In this document: positions 34,307 through 43,887 of the stretch, piece after piece | How the letters are laid out: each line of letters begins with the position of its first letter | Position numbering within the stretch: the first letter of the stretch is position 1 | Assembly: GCA_030149475.1 (NCBI GenBank) | Contig: JASBRL010000090.1 | Span: 1 to 49,850, forward strand | Length of the DNA stretch: 49,850 nucleotides | Direction: 5' to 3' | DNA from: Marinobacter sp. | Lineage (GTDB): Bacteria; Pseudomonadota; Gammaproteobacteria; Pseudomonadales; Oleiphilaceae | Position numbers and translations under genes: made by a program | The notes under the pieces: model-generated | Databases searched by the model: none | What the model saw: the letters and a program-made list of their open reading frames with translations, nothing else | What the model was told of the DNA's origin: nothing

Positions 34307-35974
34307 GTGACCGAGGCCGCTGCACCACTGACCCGTACCACCGAATGGCAGGCTCTGGCAGACCACCAGCAGACCATGAAAGCCGTGCACATGCGGGACC
34401 TCTTTGATCGGGATCCGCAGCGGTTTGAACGGTACTTTGCAGAAGCGGCCGGGTTATCGCTGGACTACTCCAAGAACCTGATTACAGACGACACCCTGTC
34501 CCACCTGATGGCCCTTGCCCGTCGCTGTGGACTGCCTGCAAAAATCGAAGCCATGTTCCGGGGCGACCCAATCAACAACAGCGAAAACCGCCCTGCCCTG
34601 CACACCGCTCTACGTAATCTGTCGGCTGAAGCGATTGAGGTGGATGGTCGCGATATCATGCCCGAGGTACGCAGCACGCTTGCCCGCATGGAGGAATTTG
34701 TCTGGCGGGTCCGCAGCACCCAGTGGCGCGGCTTTACCAACAAGCCGTTCACGGATGTGGTCAGCATCGGCATTGGCGGGTCGTTCCTCGGCCCGAAGCT
34801 GGTCTCTGCCTCGCTGAAGCCCTACTGGCACGGCCGCCTGAACTGTCATTATGTGGCCAACATTGACGGCAGCCACATCACGGAAGTACTTCGCCATATT
34901 AACCCCGAAACCACGCTATTCCTGATCCAGTCAAAGTCATTCCGGACCCAGGAAACCCTGGAAAACACCCGGGTCGCACGCGAATGGTTTCTCCACAACG
35001 GGGGCTCCGAGGAGCGCATCGGCAAGCACTTTGTAGCGGTTACCGCGAATACACCGGAGGCGGTCCGTTTCGGCATCGCCGAGGAAAATATCTTTCCCAT
35101 GTGGGACTGGGTGGGTGGGCGCTACTCACTCTGGTCGGCGATCGGGCTACCCACCGCGCTGACCATCGGCATGGACAATTTCCGCGCCCTGCTGTCCGGC
35201 GCCCACGCCATGGACAAACACTTCAGGACCGCTCCACTGGAGCAGAACCTGCCGGTACTGATGGCTTTGCTGGGCGTGTGGTACGGCAACTTCTGGGGCG
35301 CCGATGCCCACGCCATCCTGCCCTACGATCATTACCTGAGAGGGCTGCCAGCGCACCTGCAACAACTGGATATGGAAAGTAATGGCAAGTGCGTTACCCG
35401 GGACGGCACCCCGGTGGATTATGAAACCGGTCCAATCATATGGGGCGGCGCCGGAGCCAATGGTCAGCACGCCTATCATCAGCTCCTGCACCAGGGCACC
35501 AGGCTGTCACCAGCGGACTTTATTATTCCCCTGCACACCCATAACCCGGTCGCCGACCATCATGCGATCCTGTTTGCCAACTGCCTGAGCCAGACCCAGG
35601 CGCTGATGCGCGGCAAGACCGAAGCAGAAGCCGTGCGCGAACTGGAAGCCGAGGGGCTTGACCAGGCGGCCATCAAACAGCTCGCGCCTCACAAAGTGAT
35701 CCCCGGCAACAAGCCGAGTAATACCCTGTTGTTTGAGCGCGCCACACCGCGCACCGTGGGTGCGCTGATCGCCCTGTATGAGCATAAAACCTATGCCCAG
35801 GGGGTCATCTGGGATGTGGACTCGTTTGATCAATGGGGGGTGGAACTGGGCAAGCAGCTCGGCAAGGACATTCTCACCCGGCTGCTGGATAGCAATTCTG
35901 CAGAAGTCAGCACCGACAGCTCAACCGACGGTCTTATTCAGCTGTTCCGTAACCATCACCTGAATGGATTCTAG
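34307..35974 (+). CDS. pgi: Glucose-6-phosphate isomerase
   Basis: Interconverts glucose-6-phosphate and fructose-6-phosphate. From GTG 34307 (AGGA about ten bases upstream) it has 555 residues, near the family's 550. Motifs: [15 protein letters not shown], the PGI signature [21 protein letters not shown] and [15 protein letters not shown]. It is separated from panC by 22 bases and converges on folK copy 2; the two stop codons share a hairpin. Confidence 0.96.
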   Translation: MTEAAAPLTRTTEWQALADHQQTMKAVHMRDLFDRDPQRFERYFAEAAGLSLDYSKNLITDDTLSHLMALARRCGLPAKIEAMFRGDPINNSENRPALHTALRNLSAEAIEVDGRDIMPEVRSTLARMEEFVWRVRSTQWRGFTNKPFTDVVSIGIGGSFLGPKLVSASLKPYWHGRLNCHYVANIDGSHITEVLRHINPETTLFLIQSKSFRTQETLENTRVAREWFLHNGGSEERIGKHFVAVTANTPEAVRFGIAEENIFPMWDWVGGRYSLWSAIGLPTALTIGMDNFRALLSGAHAMDKHFRTAPLEQNLPVLMALLGVWYGNFWGADAHAILPYDHYLRGLPAHLQQLDMESNGKCVTRDGTPVDYETGPIIWGGAGANGQHAYHQLLHQGTRLSPADFIIPLHTHNPVADHHAILFANCLSQTQALMRGKTEAEAVRELEAEGLDQAAIKQLAPHKVIPGNKPSNTLLFERATPRTVGALIALYEHKTYAQGVIWDVDSFDQWGVELGKQLGKDILTRLLDSNSAEVSTDSSTDGLIQLFRNHHLNGF

Positions 35975-35990
35975 TGCCCCTTAGCACTAG
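35971..35990. terminator. Hairpin built from the stop codons of convergent pgi and folK copy 2
   Basis: CTAGTGC (35971-35977), loop CCCTTA, GCACTAG (35984-35990): a perfect 7-base stem. The pgi stop TAG is 35972-35974 and the folK stop is CTA at 35987-35989, read on the other strand. No T-run, so termination would have to be weak or structural. Confidence 0.4.
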
Positions 35991-36514
35991 CGCGGGGGCC
36001 GCGGGGAAATGACCCGGCCCTGCCAGCTAAAGGGCACCGGCCAGAGCTTCTGCTGCCGATCATAGTGCTGCCAGAGCTCAGCGTAGGTCTTACCGGCCAG
36101 CGGATGAACGGCCGTCGGGGCAATCTCGGCCAGCGGCAGCAGCACAAAGGCGTTTTTCAGGATCTCACCCCGTGGCAACTCAATACCCTCAACATCGCCG
36201 GTGCGATCGTCGTAGGTCAGAATATCCAGGTCCAGAGTCCGCGCACTGAACCTGGGCAGGTCACGGCGACGACCGTTATCCGCTTCCAGGCGCTTGAAGA
36301 ACCGGGACAGCTCCGCGACGGGCACCCCGGTGGTTACCGCAACCACCAGATTCAGGAAATTATCCCCGTCAAACCCCACCGCTTCGCTTTCATACACCGA
36401 TGAAATATCGAGGGCTCCAAAGTGTTCCGCCAGAGCATCCAGCGCAGCGGTGATATGGCGCTCACGCTCGACATTGCTTCCAATACTGATGTAAACCGTC
36501 GCCCGATCACTCAT
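35987..36514 (-). CDS. folK: HPPK, copy 2
   Basis: A second HPPK, 175 residues, with YISIGSNVERERHITAALDA, DNFLNLVVAVTT, the signature FSARTLDLDILTYDDRTGDV and LKNAFVLLPLAEIAP. It is only distantly similar to copy 1 at 32010. Its start overlaps the folB stop by four bases, so it pairs functionally with folB, which makes the HPPK substrate. Confidence 0.93.
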   Translation of the reverse strand: MSDRATVYISIGSNVERERHITAALDALAEHFGALDISSVYESEAVGFDGDNFLNLVVAVTTGVPVAELSRFFKRLEADNGRRRDLPRFSARTLDLDILTYDDRTGDVEGIELPRGEILKNAFVLLPLAEIAPTAVHPLAGKTYAELWQHYDRQQKLWPVPFSWQGRVISPRPPR

Positions 36515-36867
36515 GGTCGCTGCCCTCGTTCAATGCAAACGCCCACCGCCCGGGCCTGCGGAACGGCACCGGGTTTTCGAATCACCAGCCGCAGCCAGCT
36601 GATGCCGAACTGATGCCGCAGTTGCGTTGACAGCCCTTCGGCGGCGGCTTCCAGCAGTTGAGGCTGATTGTGGGCAAAAAACTCGGCCACGGCCTCACTG
36701 ACGCGGGCATAGTCCAGGGCATTGCCGACGTCGTCCGATTGCCCGGGGGCCCGGTTGTCCCAGGCCATCTCCAGGTCAATCAACAGCGTTTGTGAAATCT
36801 CACGTTCCCAGTCGTAGACACCAATGACAGCGTCTACCGTCAGCCCTTCGATCAGTACACTGTCCAT
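36511..36867 (-). CDS. folB: Dihydroneopterin aldolase
   Basis: Cleaves dihydroneopterin to hydroxymethyl-dihydropterin, the step before HPPK. From ATG 36867 (MDSVLIEGLTVDAVIGVYDW) it has 118 residues. The conserved LDYARVSEAV, LLEAAAEGL and RKPGAVPQARAVGV blocks are present, with the lysine of the last region. The frame opens eight codons further up, but the family starts at MDSV-like sequence. Divergent from plsY. Confidence 0.93.
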   Translation of the reverse strand: MDSVLIEGLTVDAVIGVYDWEREISQTLLIDLEMAWDNRAPGQSDDVGNALDYARVSEAVAEFFAHNQPQLLEAAAEGLSTQLRHQFGISWLRLVIRKPGAVPQARAVGVCIERGQRP

Positions 36868-37020
36868 CACCGCTGATGCCTCCGCTCCCAACCACAGGGA
36901 ACCTGCTTGTTGATTGTCTGCTTTACGTCAACCCGTTACCGTGCTGAACTGCACTCCGTTATCGTAGCGCCGGGCGATTTTCGCATACATTGCCCACGCA
37001 AGTCTCTGCCCGGGGAAACC

Positions 37021-37605
37021 ATGAACGACGCCCTGCTGCTGGTTTTACTCTGTGTGCTGGCTTATCTGGCCGGCTCGGTCCTGTTTGCGATTCCAGTCTG
37101 TCGCCTGTTGCACCTGCCCGATCCCCGCGGGCTGGGGTCAGGCAACCCGGGCACAACCAACGTCTATCGCACCGGCGGCTGGCTGGCTGCGATCTTAACC
37201 CTGGCCCTGGACGCCGCCAAAGGTGGACTGCCAACCTGGTTTGCGAACGCGCTCGGGATGAGCCTCTTTGCCCAGGTGATGGTCGCCCTGTGCGCTGTTA
37301 CCGGCCATATGATCCCGGTGTTCTATCGCTTCCAGGGCGGCAAGGGCGTGGCGACGGCGCTGGGTGCTGGTCTGGCGCTCGCACCTGTGACCACCCTGCT
37401 GCTCTGCCTCATCTGGGGGGGCGCCATGTGGCGATGGCGAATTGCGGCGATCGCCTCCCTCCTGGCGATTATCAGCGGGCCACCTATCAGCGCTCTGCTG
37501 GAACCGGAGGCGCTACCGCTGTTCGGCTTGCTGGCCCTGTTGATTGTGGTGCGCCACCGCAATAATCTGATCAGACTGATGCAGGGGCGGGAAATGCGGT
37601 TTTAG
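37021..37605 (+). CDS. plsY: Acyl-phosphate:glycerol-3-phosphate acyltransferase
   Basis: First acylation of glycerol-3-phosphate in phospholipid synthesis, at the inner membrane. The 194-residue protein has about five helices and the PlsY motifs GSGNPGTTNVYRTGG, FQGGKGVATALG and VVRHRNNLIRL. ATG 37021 follows a CGGGG-like site and gives the family length. It converges on tsaD, eight bases apart. Confidence 0.95.
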   Translation: MNDALLLVLLCVLAYLAGSVLFAIPVCRLLHLPDPRGLGSGNPGTTNVYRTGGWLAAILTLALDAAKGGLPTWFANALGMSLFAQVMVALCAVTGHMIPVFYRFQGGKGVATALGAGLALAPVTTLLLCLIWGGAMWRWRIAAIASLLAIISGPPISALLEPEALPLFGLLALLIVVRHRNNLIRLMQGREMRF

Positions 37606-37613
37606 AAGAGCGC

Positions 37614-38669
37614 TCAATCAACCAGACCGGCCAATCTGGACTCACCGATGGCGGGTAATGTATCCATCGGCCAGCGAGGTACCGCAATGATCCGGTCACC
37701 ATCCCGCTGCCCTGCCCTCAGCCGCTGGCAACCGGCGTAGGCGATCATCGCCCCGTTATCCGTGCAGAACTCCGGCCGGGCATAAAAGACCGAGGCCTGC
37801 TGTTTGCGGGCCATGGTCTCCAGGCCTGCCCGCAAACGCTTGTTGGCGCTGACCCCGCCGGCAATCACCAGTCGCGGGCATTGGGTCTGGACCAGGGCCC
37901 GCCGGCATTTGATCACCAGTGTATCCACCGCGGCGGACTCGAACGCCAACGCGATATCGGCACGGGTCTGATCACTGAGATCGTCCGTCGCCCGGGCCTC
38001 ATTGACGGTATTGAGCGTGTAGGTCTTGAGCCCGCTGAAACTGAAATCCAGCCCCGGACGGTCCGTCATGGGTCGGGGAAACCGAAAACGCCCGGGGGTG
38101 CCCTTTTCGGCGAGTGCAGCAACCCGCGGCCCACCCGGATAATCCAGACCCAGCATCTTGGCCGTCTTGTCAAACGCTTCACCGGCGGCGTCATCCACCG
38201 ACTCCCCCAACAGAACGTATTCGCCGATACCGGCCACTTCGACCAGTTGGGTATGCCCGCCGGATACCAGCAACGCCACGAAAGGGAACGCCGGAGGTTC
38301 AGGCTCCAGCATCGGCGCCAGCAAATGCCCTTCCATGTGATGAACACCAAGCACCGGGATATCCAGGGCGAAGGCCAGCGCATGAGCCACCGCCCCACCC
38401 ACCATCAACGCGCCGATCAGGCCCGGACCGGCCGTGTAGGCGATGCCGTCGATATCATGGCGGGTCAGCCCCGCCTCGTTCAGCACCTGATCACACAGCG
38501 GCAATAACTTGCGAACATGATCCCGGGAGGCCAGTTCGGGGACAACGCCGCCGTAGTCGGCATGCATATCCACCTGGCTGAACAGTGCATCGGCCAGCAG
38601 CCCCTCCTCACTGTCGTACAGCGCGACTCCGGTTTCGTCACAGGAGGTTTCTATTCCTAAAATCAGCAT
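37614..38669 (-). CDS. tsaD: tRNA N6-adenosine threonylcarbamoyltransferase
   Basis: Catalytic subunit that puts the t6A modification on A37 of ANN-decoding tRNAs. From ATG 38669 ([20 protein letters not shown]) it is 351 residues. Metal-binding [11 protein letters not shown], the GGHTQLVEV loop, [20 protein letters not shown] and [13 protein letters not shown] are seen. An extra 26 in-frame codons upstream look like leader. It is divergent from the rpsU operon, as in many Gammaproteobacteria. Confidence 0.96.
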   Translation of the reverse strand: MLILGIETSCDETGVALYDSEEGLLADALFSQVDMHADYGGVVPELASRDHVRKLLPLCDQVLNEAGLTRHDIDGIAYTAGPGLIGALMVGGAVAHALAFALDIPVLGVHHMEGHLLAPMLEPEPPAFPFVALLVSGGHTQLVEVAGIGEYVLLGESVDDAAGEAFDKTAKMLGLDYPGGPRVAALAEKGTPGRFRFPRPMTDRPGLDFSFSGLKTYTLNTVNEARATDDLSDQTRADIALAFESAAVDTLVIKCRRALVQTQCPRLVIAGGVSANKRLRAGLETMARKQQASVFYARPEFCTDNGAMIAYAGCQRLRAGQRDGDRIIAVPRWPMDTLPAIGESRLAGLVD

Positions 38670-38792
38670 AACAACACAGTCGCCCGGGCTCGGGCCCCGG
38701 CGTGCAATTAAAGGCCGGGGCGTGGTGACAAGGGTAGCGGTCGGCATTTTATCAGAATGCGGACGAATCCCCCCAGTTTAATCGGTAAGACA

Positions 38793-38822
38793 TTGACCTT
38801 TTCCTATGTGAGGCGCTATCAT
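38793..38822 (+). promoter_or_regulatory. Promoter of the rpsU-dnaG-rpoD operon
   Basis: TTGACC (38793-38798), an 18-base spacer and TATCAT (38817-38822). A start near 38829 gives a ~170-base leader before rpsU. Confidence 0.6.
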
Positions 38823-38879
38823 TGCCGCCCTTAAATATGCACTGGCTGAGTTTTGATCAATCCGGTCAGGCATCGAGTC

Positions 38880-38961
38880 GAAGAGAACGCAGAACAAGGC
38901 TGGCGAGCAACAAGTCGCCGAGTGCCGGGAAACGACACAGGTAGACCTGTCTGCACTCTTC
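38880..38961 (+). promoter_or_regulatory. Structured leader of rpsU
   Basis: Hairpin 1 is GGCGA (38902-38906) with TCGCC (38915-38919). Hairpin 2 is ACAGG (38937-38941), loop TAGA, CCTGT (38946-38950). Two mutually exclusive outer pairings enclose them: GAAGAG (38880-38885) with CTCTTC (38956-38961), or AGTGC (38921-38925) with GCACT (38953-38957). Alternative pairing suggests a switch, perhaps for S21 autoregulation. Confidence 0.4.
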
Positions 38962-39000
38962 CGAAACTGGAACCGATTCTATCAGGTAGGTGATTTTCGA

Positions 39001-39216
39001 ATGCCAGCTGTCAAAGTGAAAGAGAATGAACCGTTTGACGTAGCCCTGCGTCGCTTCAAGCGCTCCTGCGAGAAAGCCGGTGTGCTGTCAGAAGTACGTC
39101 GTCGTGAGCACTACGAAAAGCCGACGGCTGTTCGTAAGCGCAAGGCGGCCGCTGCCGTCAAGCGTCATCTCAAGAAGCTTCAGCGGGAACAGCGCAAGTT
39201 CGAGCGTCTGTACTAG
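39001..39216 (+). CDS. rpsU: 30S ribosomal protein S21
   Basis: A 71-residue basic ribosomal protein near the 16S 3' end, involved in initiation. It begins [20 protein letters not shown] and includes [20 protein letters not shown] and the basic C-terminus. It heads the macromolecular synthesis operon with dnaG and rpoD; a strong terminator sits before dnaG. Confidence 0.97.
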   Translation: MPAVKVKENEPFDVALRRFKRSCEKAGVLSEVRRREHYEKPTAVRKRKAAAAVKRHLKKLQREQRKFERLY

Positions 39217-39273
39217 GTCGCTATTGCGTCACGCGAGACGGATCGCGTCGCTTCTATGTGGAAGCCGACACGA

Positions 39274-39316
39274 GCCCAAAATGCCGCCGGGGCCTGGCTT
39301 CGGCGGCATTTTTGGC
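39274..39316 (+). terminator. Rho-independent terminator between rpsU and dnaG
   Basis: AAAATGCCGCC (39278-39288) pairs with GGCGGCATTTT (39302-39312), extended by GCC/GGC beyond one mismatch. The TTTTT (39309-39313) lies at the stem base. As in the E. coli operon it should let S21 be made in excess over DnaG and RpoD. Confidence 0.85.
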
Positions 39317-39357
39317 TATGGTGATTTTATCAGCCTGGCGCTGGTAACGGAGAATTC

Positions 39358-41097
39358 ATGAGCGGACTGATCCCTCAACGGTTTGTTGAAGATCTGCTGG
39401 ATCGGGTTGATCTGGCCGATCTGATCGGGTCCCGCATCACGCTCAAGAAGGCCGGCAGTAACTACAAGGCCCGTTGCCCATTTCACGACGAGAAAACACC
39501 GTCGTTCAATGTCCGGCCGGACAAGGGGTTTTATCACTGCTTTGGCTGCGGCGCTCATGGTGACGCCATCAGCTTTGTGCGGGAATTCGACGGCCTCGGT
39601 TTCACCGATGCCGTTGAGGAGCTGGCCCGCCGGGCCGGGCTGGAAGTGCCCTACGATCAGGTTGCACGCCAGGAAATGCAGCAGGCCCGCACCCTGACCG
39701 ACGCGCTGGATTTTGCCAGTCGCTTCTATCAGTCGGCCCTCGGTCGTCCCGATGGCGCATTTGCCCGCGACTATCTGACACAACGCGGGCTGGACGCGAG
39801 CATCATCGAGCTTTATCAGCTCGGCTATGCGCCCGGAACCGGCACCGCCCTGGCCGAGGCGGTTAATCAGGAACTGCAGGCACCGTTGCTTGAGACGGGG
39901 ACTATTTCCGATCGCTTCGGCCGGCTTCGGGACCTGTTTCGCAATCGGGTGATGTTTCCGATCCGCAACACCCGGGGCAAAACCGTCGCGTTTGGCGGTC
40001 GCACGCTGGGCGATGACAAGGCGAAGTACATCAATTCGCCGGAATCGGACGTGTTCCACAAAAGCCGGGAGATCTACGGGCTGTTTGAAGCCCGCCAGGC
40101 CACCCGACAACTGGATCGCCTGCTGGTGGTCGAGGGCTACATGGACGTGATTGCCCTGGCCCAGCACGGCATCCACTACGCGGTCGCCACCCTGGGCACA
40201 GCCACCAATCAGGACAGCCTGACAGCGCTGTTGCGCCAGGTCCGGCACCTGGTGTTCTGCTTTGATGGTGACAGCGCCGGTTACCGGGCAGCGGATCGCG
40301 CCATGGAGAACGCGCTGGAGCTATTGACCGATGGCCTGCATCTGCAGTTTCTGATGCTGCCGGACGGCGAAGACCCGGATACGCTGGTGCGCCAGGAAGG
40401 TGCAGAGGCATTTCGCAAGCGCATCGACGGGGCAAGACCCCTGTCGCGGTATCTTTTCGACCGTCAGAGCGAAGGCCTCGACCTGACACTGCCTGAGCAC
40501 CGGGGTGAACTCAGGTCACGTGCCGAGCCACTGCTGAACAAGATGCCCCGCAGTACCCTGCGAGACGCCATGTGGCATGAAATGCTGCGCCTGTGTGGCA
40601 ACCGGCGCGACTGGCAGGCGAATCGGGAACGCGCGGGCGGATACGGACGCTTTGGCAAAGGTCCGGAGCGCATCGCGGAAGCGCCGGTCAACGTAAAGCT
40701 CAGTAAAGACGTCATGCTGTGTCAGGCGCTCCTCGAAGCGCCGGAGATGGCGACCGAACTGCTGGCCCTGTGTCGCGAAGACCGTCAACTGCATCAGGCC
40801 CGGCAGTTTGCCGAATGGATCATCAGCCGGGACATCCCCGACAAACGTCGCCTGATGGCAGCCCTGGCCCAGGACAGCGAGGCTCACAGCCGGTTCTACC
40901 GGCTCTTTGATGGCCTGGAACATCTGCCCTCCCGGGACAATGCTCTGGCTGGCGCACGCCAGATGTTGACGCCAAACAGGGAGGCCACTCACAAACAGCG
41001 ACTGGCCGCACTGCTGACAGAAAAACGCAGCATACGCGACCTGTCCGACGCCGAGCGCCAGGAATTACAGCGGCTCAGCCGCCAGGATCCGTCCTGA
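39358..41097 (+). CDS. dnaG: DNA primase
   Basis: Makes RNA primers for replication. The 579-residue protein has the CHC2-type zinc-binding domain (CPFHDEKTPSF, YHCFGCGAHGD), the Toprim core with VVEGYMDVIALAQHG and FCFDGDSAGYRAADRAM, and a C-terminal helicase-interaction domain. GGAG lies upstream of ATG 39358. Confidence 0.97.
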   Translation: MSGLIPQRFVEDLLDRVDLADLIGSRITLKKAGSNYKARCPFHDEKTPSFNVRPDKGFYHCFGCGAHGDAISFVREFDGLGFTDAVEELARRAGLEVPYDQVARQEMQQARTLTDALDFASRFYQSALGRPDGAFARDYLTQRGLDASIIELYQLGYAPGTGTALAEAVNQELQAPLLETGTISDRFGRLRDLFRNRVMFPIRNTRGKTVAFGGRTLGDDKAKYINSPESDVFHKSREIYGLFEARQATRQLDRLLVVEGYMDVIALAQHGIHYAVATLGTATNQDSLTALLRQVRHLVFCFDGDSAGYRAADRAMENALELLTDGLHLQFLMLPDGEDPDTLVRQEGAEAFRKRIDGARPLSRYLFDRQSEGLDLTLPEHRGELRSRAEPLLNKMPRSTLRDAMWHEMLRLCGNRRDWQANRERAGGYGRFGKGPERIAEAPVNVKLSKDVMLCQALLEAPEMATELLALCREDRQLHQARQFAEWIISRDIPDKRRLMAALAQDSEAHSRFYRLFDGLEHLPSRDNALAGARQMLTPNREATHKQRLAALLTEKRSIRDLSDAERQELQRLSRQDPS

Positions 41098-41218
41098 GCG
41101 GGACCTCAGCGTGGCGCTGTGCAATCCCGGACAAGTGCCGCAGCCGCGCGATAGCACTTGAAACTTGGCCGTCTGATCACCATCTAACCATTTGGTGGCG
41201 GACCGAATAGGCGACAGC

Positions 41219-41224
41219 TATAAT
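41219..41224 (+). promoter_or_regulatory. Possible internal rpoD promoter (-10 only)
   Basis: A perfect TATAAT in the 173-base dnaG-rpoD gap. No good -35 is at 16-18 bases; TTGGTG (41192-41197) is 21 bases away. It may need an activator or be a different sigma class. Confidence 0.4.
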
Positions 41225-41270
41225 GGCTGTTTAACTTTTTTCCGTCTAAAAGCGAGTTCACAGGGTGTCT

Positions 41271-43112
41271 ATGTCAGGCAATTCGCAAAAATCACGTTTG
41301 AAAGACCTCATTGCCCGAGGCAAAGAACAAGGTTACCTGACTTACGCAGAGGTGAACGACCACCTCCCGGAAGACATAGCCGACCCGGACCAGGTTGAAG
41401 ACATCATCCGGATGATCAACGACATGGGCATCCAGGTTTCTGAAGTCGCACCCGATGCCGACACGCTGTTGATGACAGACGGCGACTCCACCGCCGATGA
41501 AGCCGCTGCTGCCGAGGCCGCCGCCGCGCTGGCCGCTGTGGAATCCGACGCCGGCCGCACCACCGATCCGGTACGCATGTACATGCGTGAAATGGGTACC
41601 GTGGAGCTGCTGACCCGGGAAGGCGAAATCGTCATCGCCAAGCGCATCGAAGAAGGCATCCGTGACGTCATGGCCGCCGTGGCCCATTTCCCCGGCACCA
41701 CCGGCACAGTTATTCAGGCTTACGAGCGGATCATCGAGAACGAAGGCCGCATCAGCGATATCGTCACCGGCTTTCTGGATCCGGACGACGCCGAACCATT
41801 CATGGGCGAAGACACCGCCGATACCTCGTCTGACGATTCAGACAGCAGCAGCGACGATGACGACGACGATTCCGAGGAAGAAACCGACAACGGGCCGGAT
41901 CCGGAAGAAACCCGCCTGCGCTTCGAGTTGCTGAACGAGAAGCTCACCGCGGCCAACAAGGCTCTGGAAAGGCACGGCCGTGGTCACAAAACCACCCAGG
42001 CCGCACTGAATGAGCTGGGTCAGGTGTTTGCCCCGTTCAAGCTGGCCAACAAAGCGTTCGACGAACTGGTTAACGTGATTCGCTCTACCAACGAGCTGGT
42101 TCGTGAAAACGAGCGCGCCGTAATGCGCATCTGTGTTCGCGAAAGCAAGATGCCACGCAAGGATTTCATCAAGTCCTTCCCGGGCAACGAGACCAATCTG
42201 GACTGGGCCGCAAAGACGGCCCGCAGCAAGAAACCCTATGCCGCAGCCATCGGTGAGCGCATTGATGAAATCGTGCGCATGCAGAAGCGCATTGCCAATA
42301 TCCAGACTGAGGTCGACCTGGATATTCCGGACATCAAGGAGATCAACCGCCGCGTATCCATCGGCGAAGCCAAGGCCCGGCGCGCCAAGAAGGAAATGGT
42401 CGAAGCCAACCTGCGCCTGGTGATTTCCATCGCCAAGAAGTACACCAACCGCGGCCTGCAGTTCCTGGACCTGATCCAGGAAGGCAACATCGGCCTGATG
42501 AAAGCGGTGGACAAGTTTGAATACCGGCGCGGCTACAAGTTCTCCACCTACGCCACCTGGTGGATCCGGCAGGCCATCACCCGCTCGATCGCAGACCAGG
42601 CCCGGACCATCCGGATTCCGGTTCACATGATCGAGACCATCAACAAACTGAACCGCATCTCCCGCCAGATGCTTCAGGAGATGGGCCGTGAGCCAACCCC
42701 GGAAGAACTGGGTGAGCGCATGGAAATGCCGGAGGACAAGATCCGCAAGGTCCTGAAAATCGCCAAGGAACCGATCTCCATGGAGACACCTATCGGCGAT
42801 GATGAAGACTCTCACCTGGGGGACTTTATCGAGGACATCCAGGCGCTGTCGCCGGTGGACTCCGCCACCGCCGAAGGCCTGCGGGAAGCCACCCGGTCTG
42901 TGCTGGCCGGGCTGACCGCACGGGAGTCCAAGGTCCTGAGGATGCGCTTTGGTATCGAAATGAACACCGACCACACCCTTGAGGAAGTGGGCAAGCAGTT
43001 CGATGTCACCCGCGAGCGAATCCGGCAGATCGAGGCCAAGGCGTTGCGCAAACTGCGCCACCCTTCCCGCTCCGACCACCTGCGCGGCTTCATCGACGAC
43101 CAGAACGGCTAA
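41271..43112 (+). CDS. rpoD: RNA polymerase primary sigma factor (sigma-70)
   Basis: Housekeeping sigma factor, 613 residues. Region 1.1 ([20 protein letters not shown]), 1.2 ([20 protein letters not shown]), a non-conserved insert with a very acidic stretch ([19 protein letters not shown]), region 2 ([20 protein letters not shown]), region 3 and the region 4 helix-turn-helix ([20 protein letters not shown]) are all visible. ATG 41271 is preferred over GTG 41265, which sits on the ribosome site. Confidence 0.98.
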   Translation: MSGNSQKSRLKDLIARGKEQGYLTYAEVNDHLPEDIADPDQVEDIIRMINDMGIQVSEVAPDADTLLMTDGDSTADEAAAAEAAAALAAVESDAGRTTDPVRMYMREMGTVELLTREGEIVIAKRIEEGIRDVMAAVAHFPGTTGTVIQAYERIIENEGRISDIVTGFLDPDDAEPFMGEDTADTSSDDSDSSSDDDDDDSEEETDNGPDPEETRLRFELLNEKLTAANKALERHGRGHKTTQAALNELGQVFAPFKLANKAFDELVNVIRSTNELVRENERAVMRICVRESKMPRKDFIKSFPGNETNLDWAAKTARSKKPYAAAIGERIDEIVRMQKRIANIQTEVDLDIPDIKEINRRVSIGEAKARRAKKEMVEANLRLVISIAKKYTNRGLQFLDLIQEGNIGLMKAVDKFEYRRGYKFSTYATWWIRQAITRSIADQARTIRIPVHMIETINKLNRISRQMLQEMGREPTPEELGERMEMPEDKIRKVLKIAKEPISMETPIGDDEDSHLGDFIEDIQALSPVDSATAEGLREATRSVLAGLTARESKVLRMRFGIEMNTDHTLEEVGKQFDVTRERIRQIEAKALRKLRHPSRSDHLRGFIDDQNG

Positions 43113-43129
43113 CCAGCCGCCGCACCAGT

Positions 43130-43167
43130 AGCGGGCGCCTACCTGCATGGGTATAATGGCGCCCGCT
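43130..43167 (+). promoter_or_regulatory. tRNA-Ile2 promoter -10 inside an inverted repeat
   Basis: AGCGGGCGCC (43130-43139) and GGCGCCCGCT (43158-43167) are perfect 10-base arms around an 18-base loop that ends in TATAAT (43152-43157). The right arm forms the GC-rich discriminator of the tRNA promoter. It may also act as the rpoD end hairpin. Confidence 0.5.
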
Positions 43168-43197
43168 GCGCATTGGCCGCAGCTACTTCTACGTTTT

Positions 43198-43274
<77 letters not shown>

Positions 43275-43290
43275 TTATTTTCAACTACTT

Positions 43291-43318
43291 AGCCTGCCCT
43301 GCGCGGGCTTTGTTGTTT
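43291..43318 (+). terminator. Terminator after tRNA-Ile2
   Basis: AGCCTGC (43291-43297), loop CCTGC, GCGGGCT (43303-43309): seven pairs with one G-U, then TTTGTTGTTT. Confidence 0.6.
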
Positions 43319-43332
43319 CTGGAGCCCCGTTT

Positions 43333-43351
43333 TGTAAGCAATATGTAAGCA
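43333..43351. repeat. Direct repeat TGTAAGCA x2 next to tRNA-Ile2
   Basis: TGTAAGCA at 43333-43340 and 43344-43351 in the AT-rich DNA just past the tRNA terminator. The location suits integrase arm sites or a leftover of a tRNA-inserted element. No integrase gene is present. Confidence 0.35.
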
Positions 43352-43392
43352 AATTCAGGCAAGACGAATAGACAGGCTCACCAAATCAATCT

Positions 43393-43887
43393 TTAGGACG
43401 GATCTAAATCAACACCGGTGTCCGAGTCGCCAGACTTCAAGGACTCAGAATCCAAGTTCAACTTCACAAACTTTGTAAGATAAGAAACGAAAGTGCGACT
43501 GTCTCGATCAGCGTAATTTTCGCTTACGTCATTAAAGCCAGAAGCTTCGCTAAGGCCTGCAGCCAAGCCCTCGATTAAATCCTGAATAGCGGAGAAAGTT
43601 TCATCGCCAACATCGTCGCGGAGCAGAGCAAAAATTTCAAAGTCGTAACAGTCGGCCTCTGCCAAAGAGTCAATCCAAACATACAAGGCTCTGATATAAC
43701 TCTTACCTTCTTCACCCTCGATCCGGGAAACTTTATCAATTTCGGGAAGCGCCGGCCCAAGAACATTGAAGAGTTGCTCATTGAATTTGTCTGGCAGCGC
43801 CGTCCGGGAATAACGGTTGGCTCGCCAACGCACAACGCATTGACGGTCAAATTCTGACAGCACAGACAAACGCACCCTTGGCGCCAA
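43393..43887 (-). CDS. Hypothetical protein of unknown family, possibly truncated
   Basis: Up to 164 residues, acidic, no membrane segment, signal peptide or recognised domain. It includes VVRWRANRYSRTALPDKFNE, SYIRALYVWIDSLAEADCYD and AIQDLIEGLAAGLSEASGF. It is richer in A/T than its neighbours. The frame opens with TTG 43887, overlapping the truncated mgsA at the junction; GTG 43875 or 43863 are other starts, so its own N-terminus may be lost or fused. Likely brought in by a mobile element. Confidence 0.5.
   Translation of the reverse strand: MAPRVRLSVLSEFDRQCVVRWRANRYSRTALPDKFNEQLFNVLGPALPEIDKVSRIEGEEGKSYIRALYVWIDSLAEADCYDFEIFALLRDDVGDETFSAIQDLIEGLAAGLSEASGFNDVSENYADRDSRTFVSYLTKFVKLNLDSESLKSGDSDTGVDLDPS

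Noticed and set aside
33403..34392. 329-residue open frame antisense to panC
   Set aside because: Shadow of panC with no recognisable motif.
41838..43148. 436-residue open frame antisense to rpoD
   Set aside because: Entirely opposite a clear rpoD gene; long antisense frames are common in GC-rich DNA, and no domain is visible.
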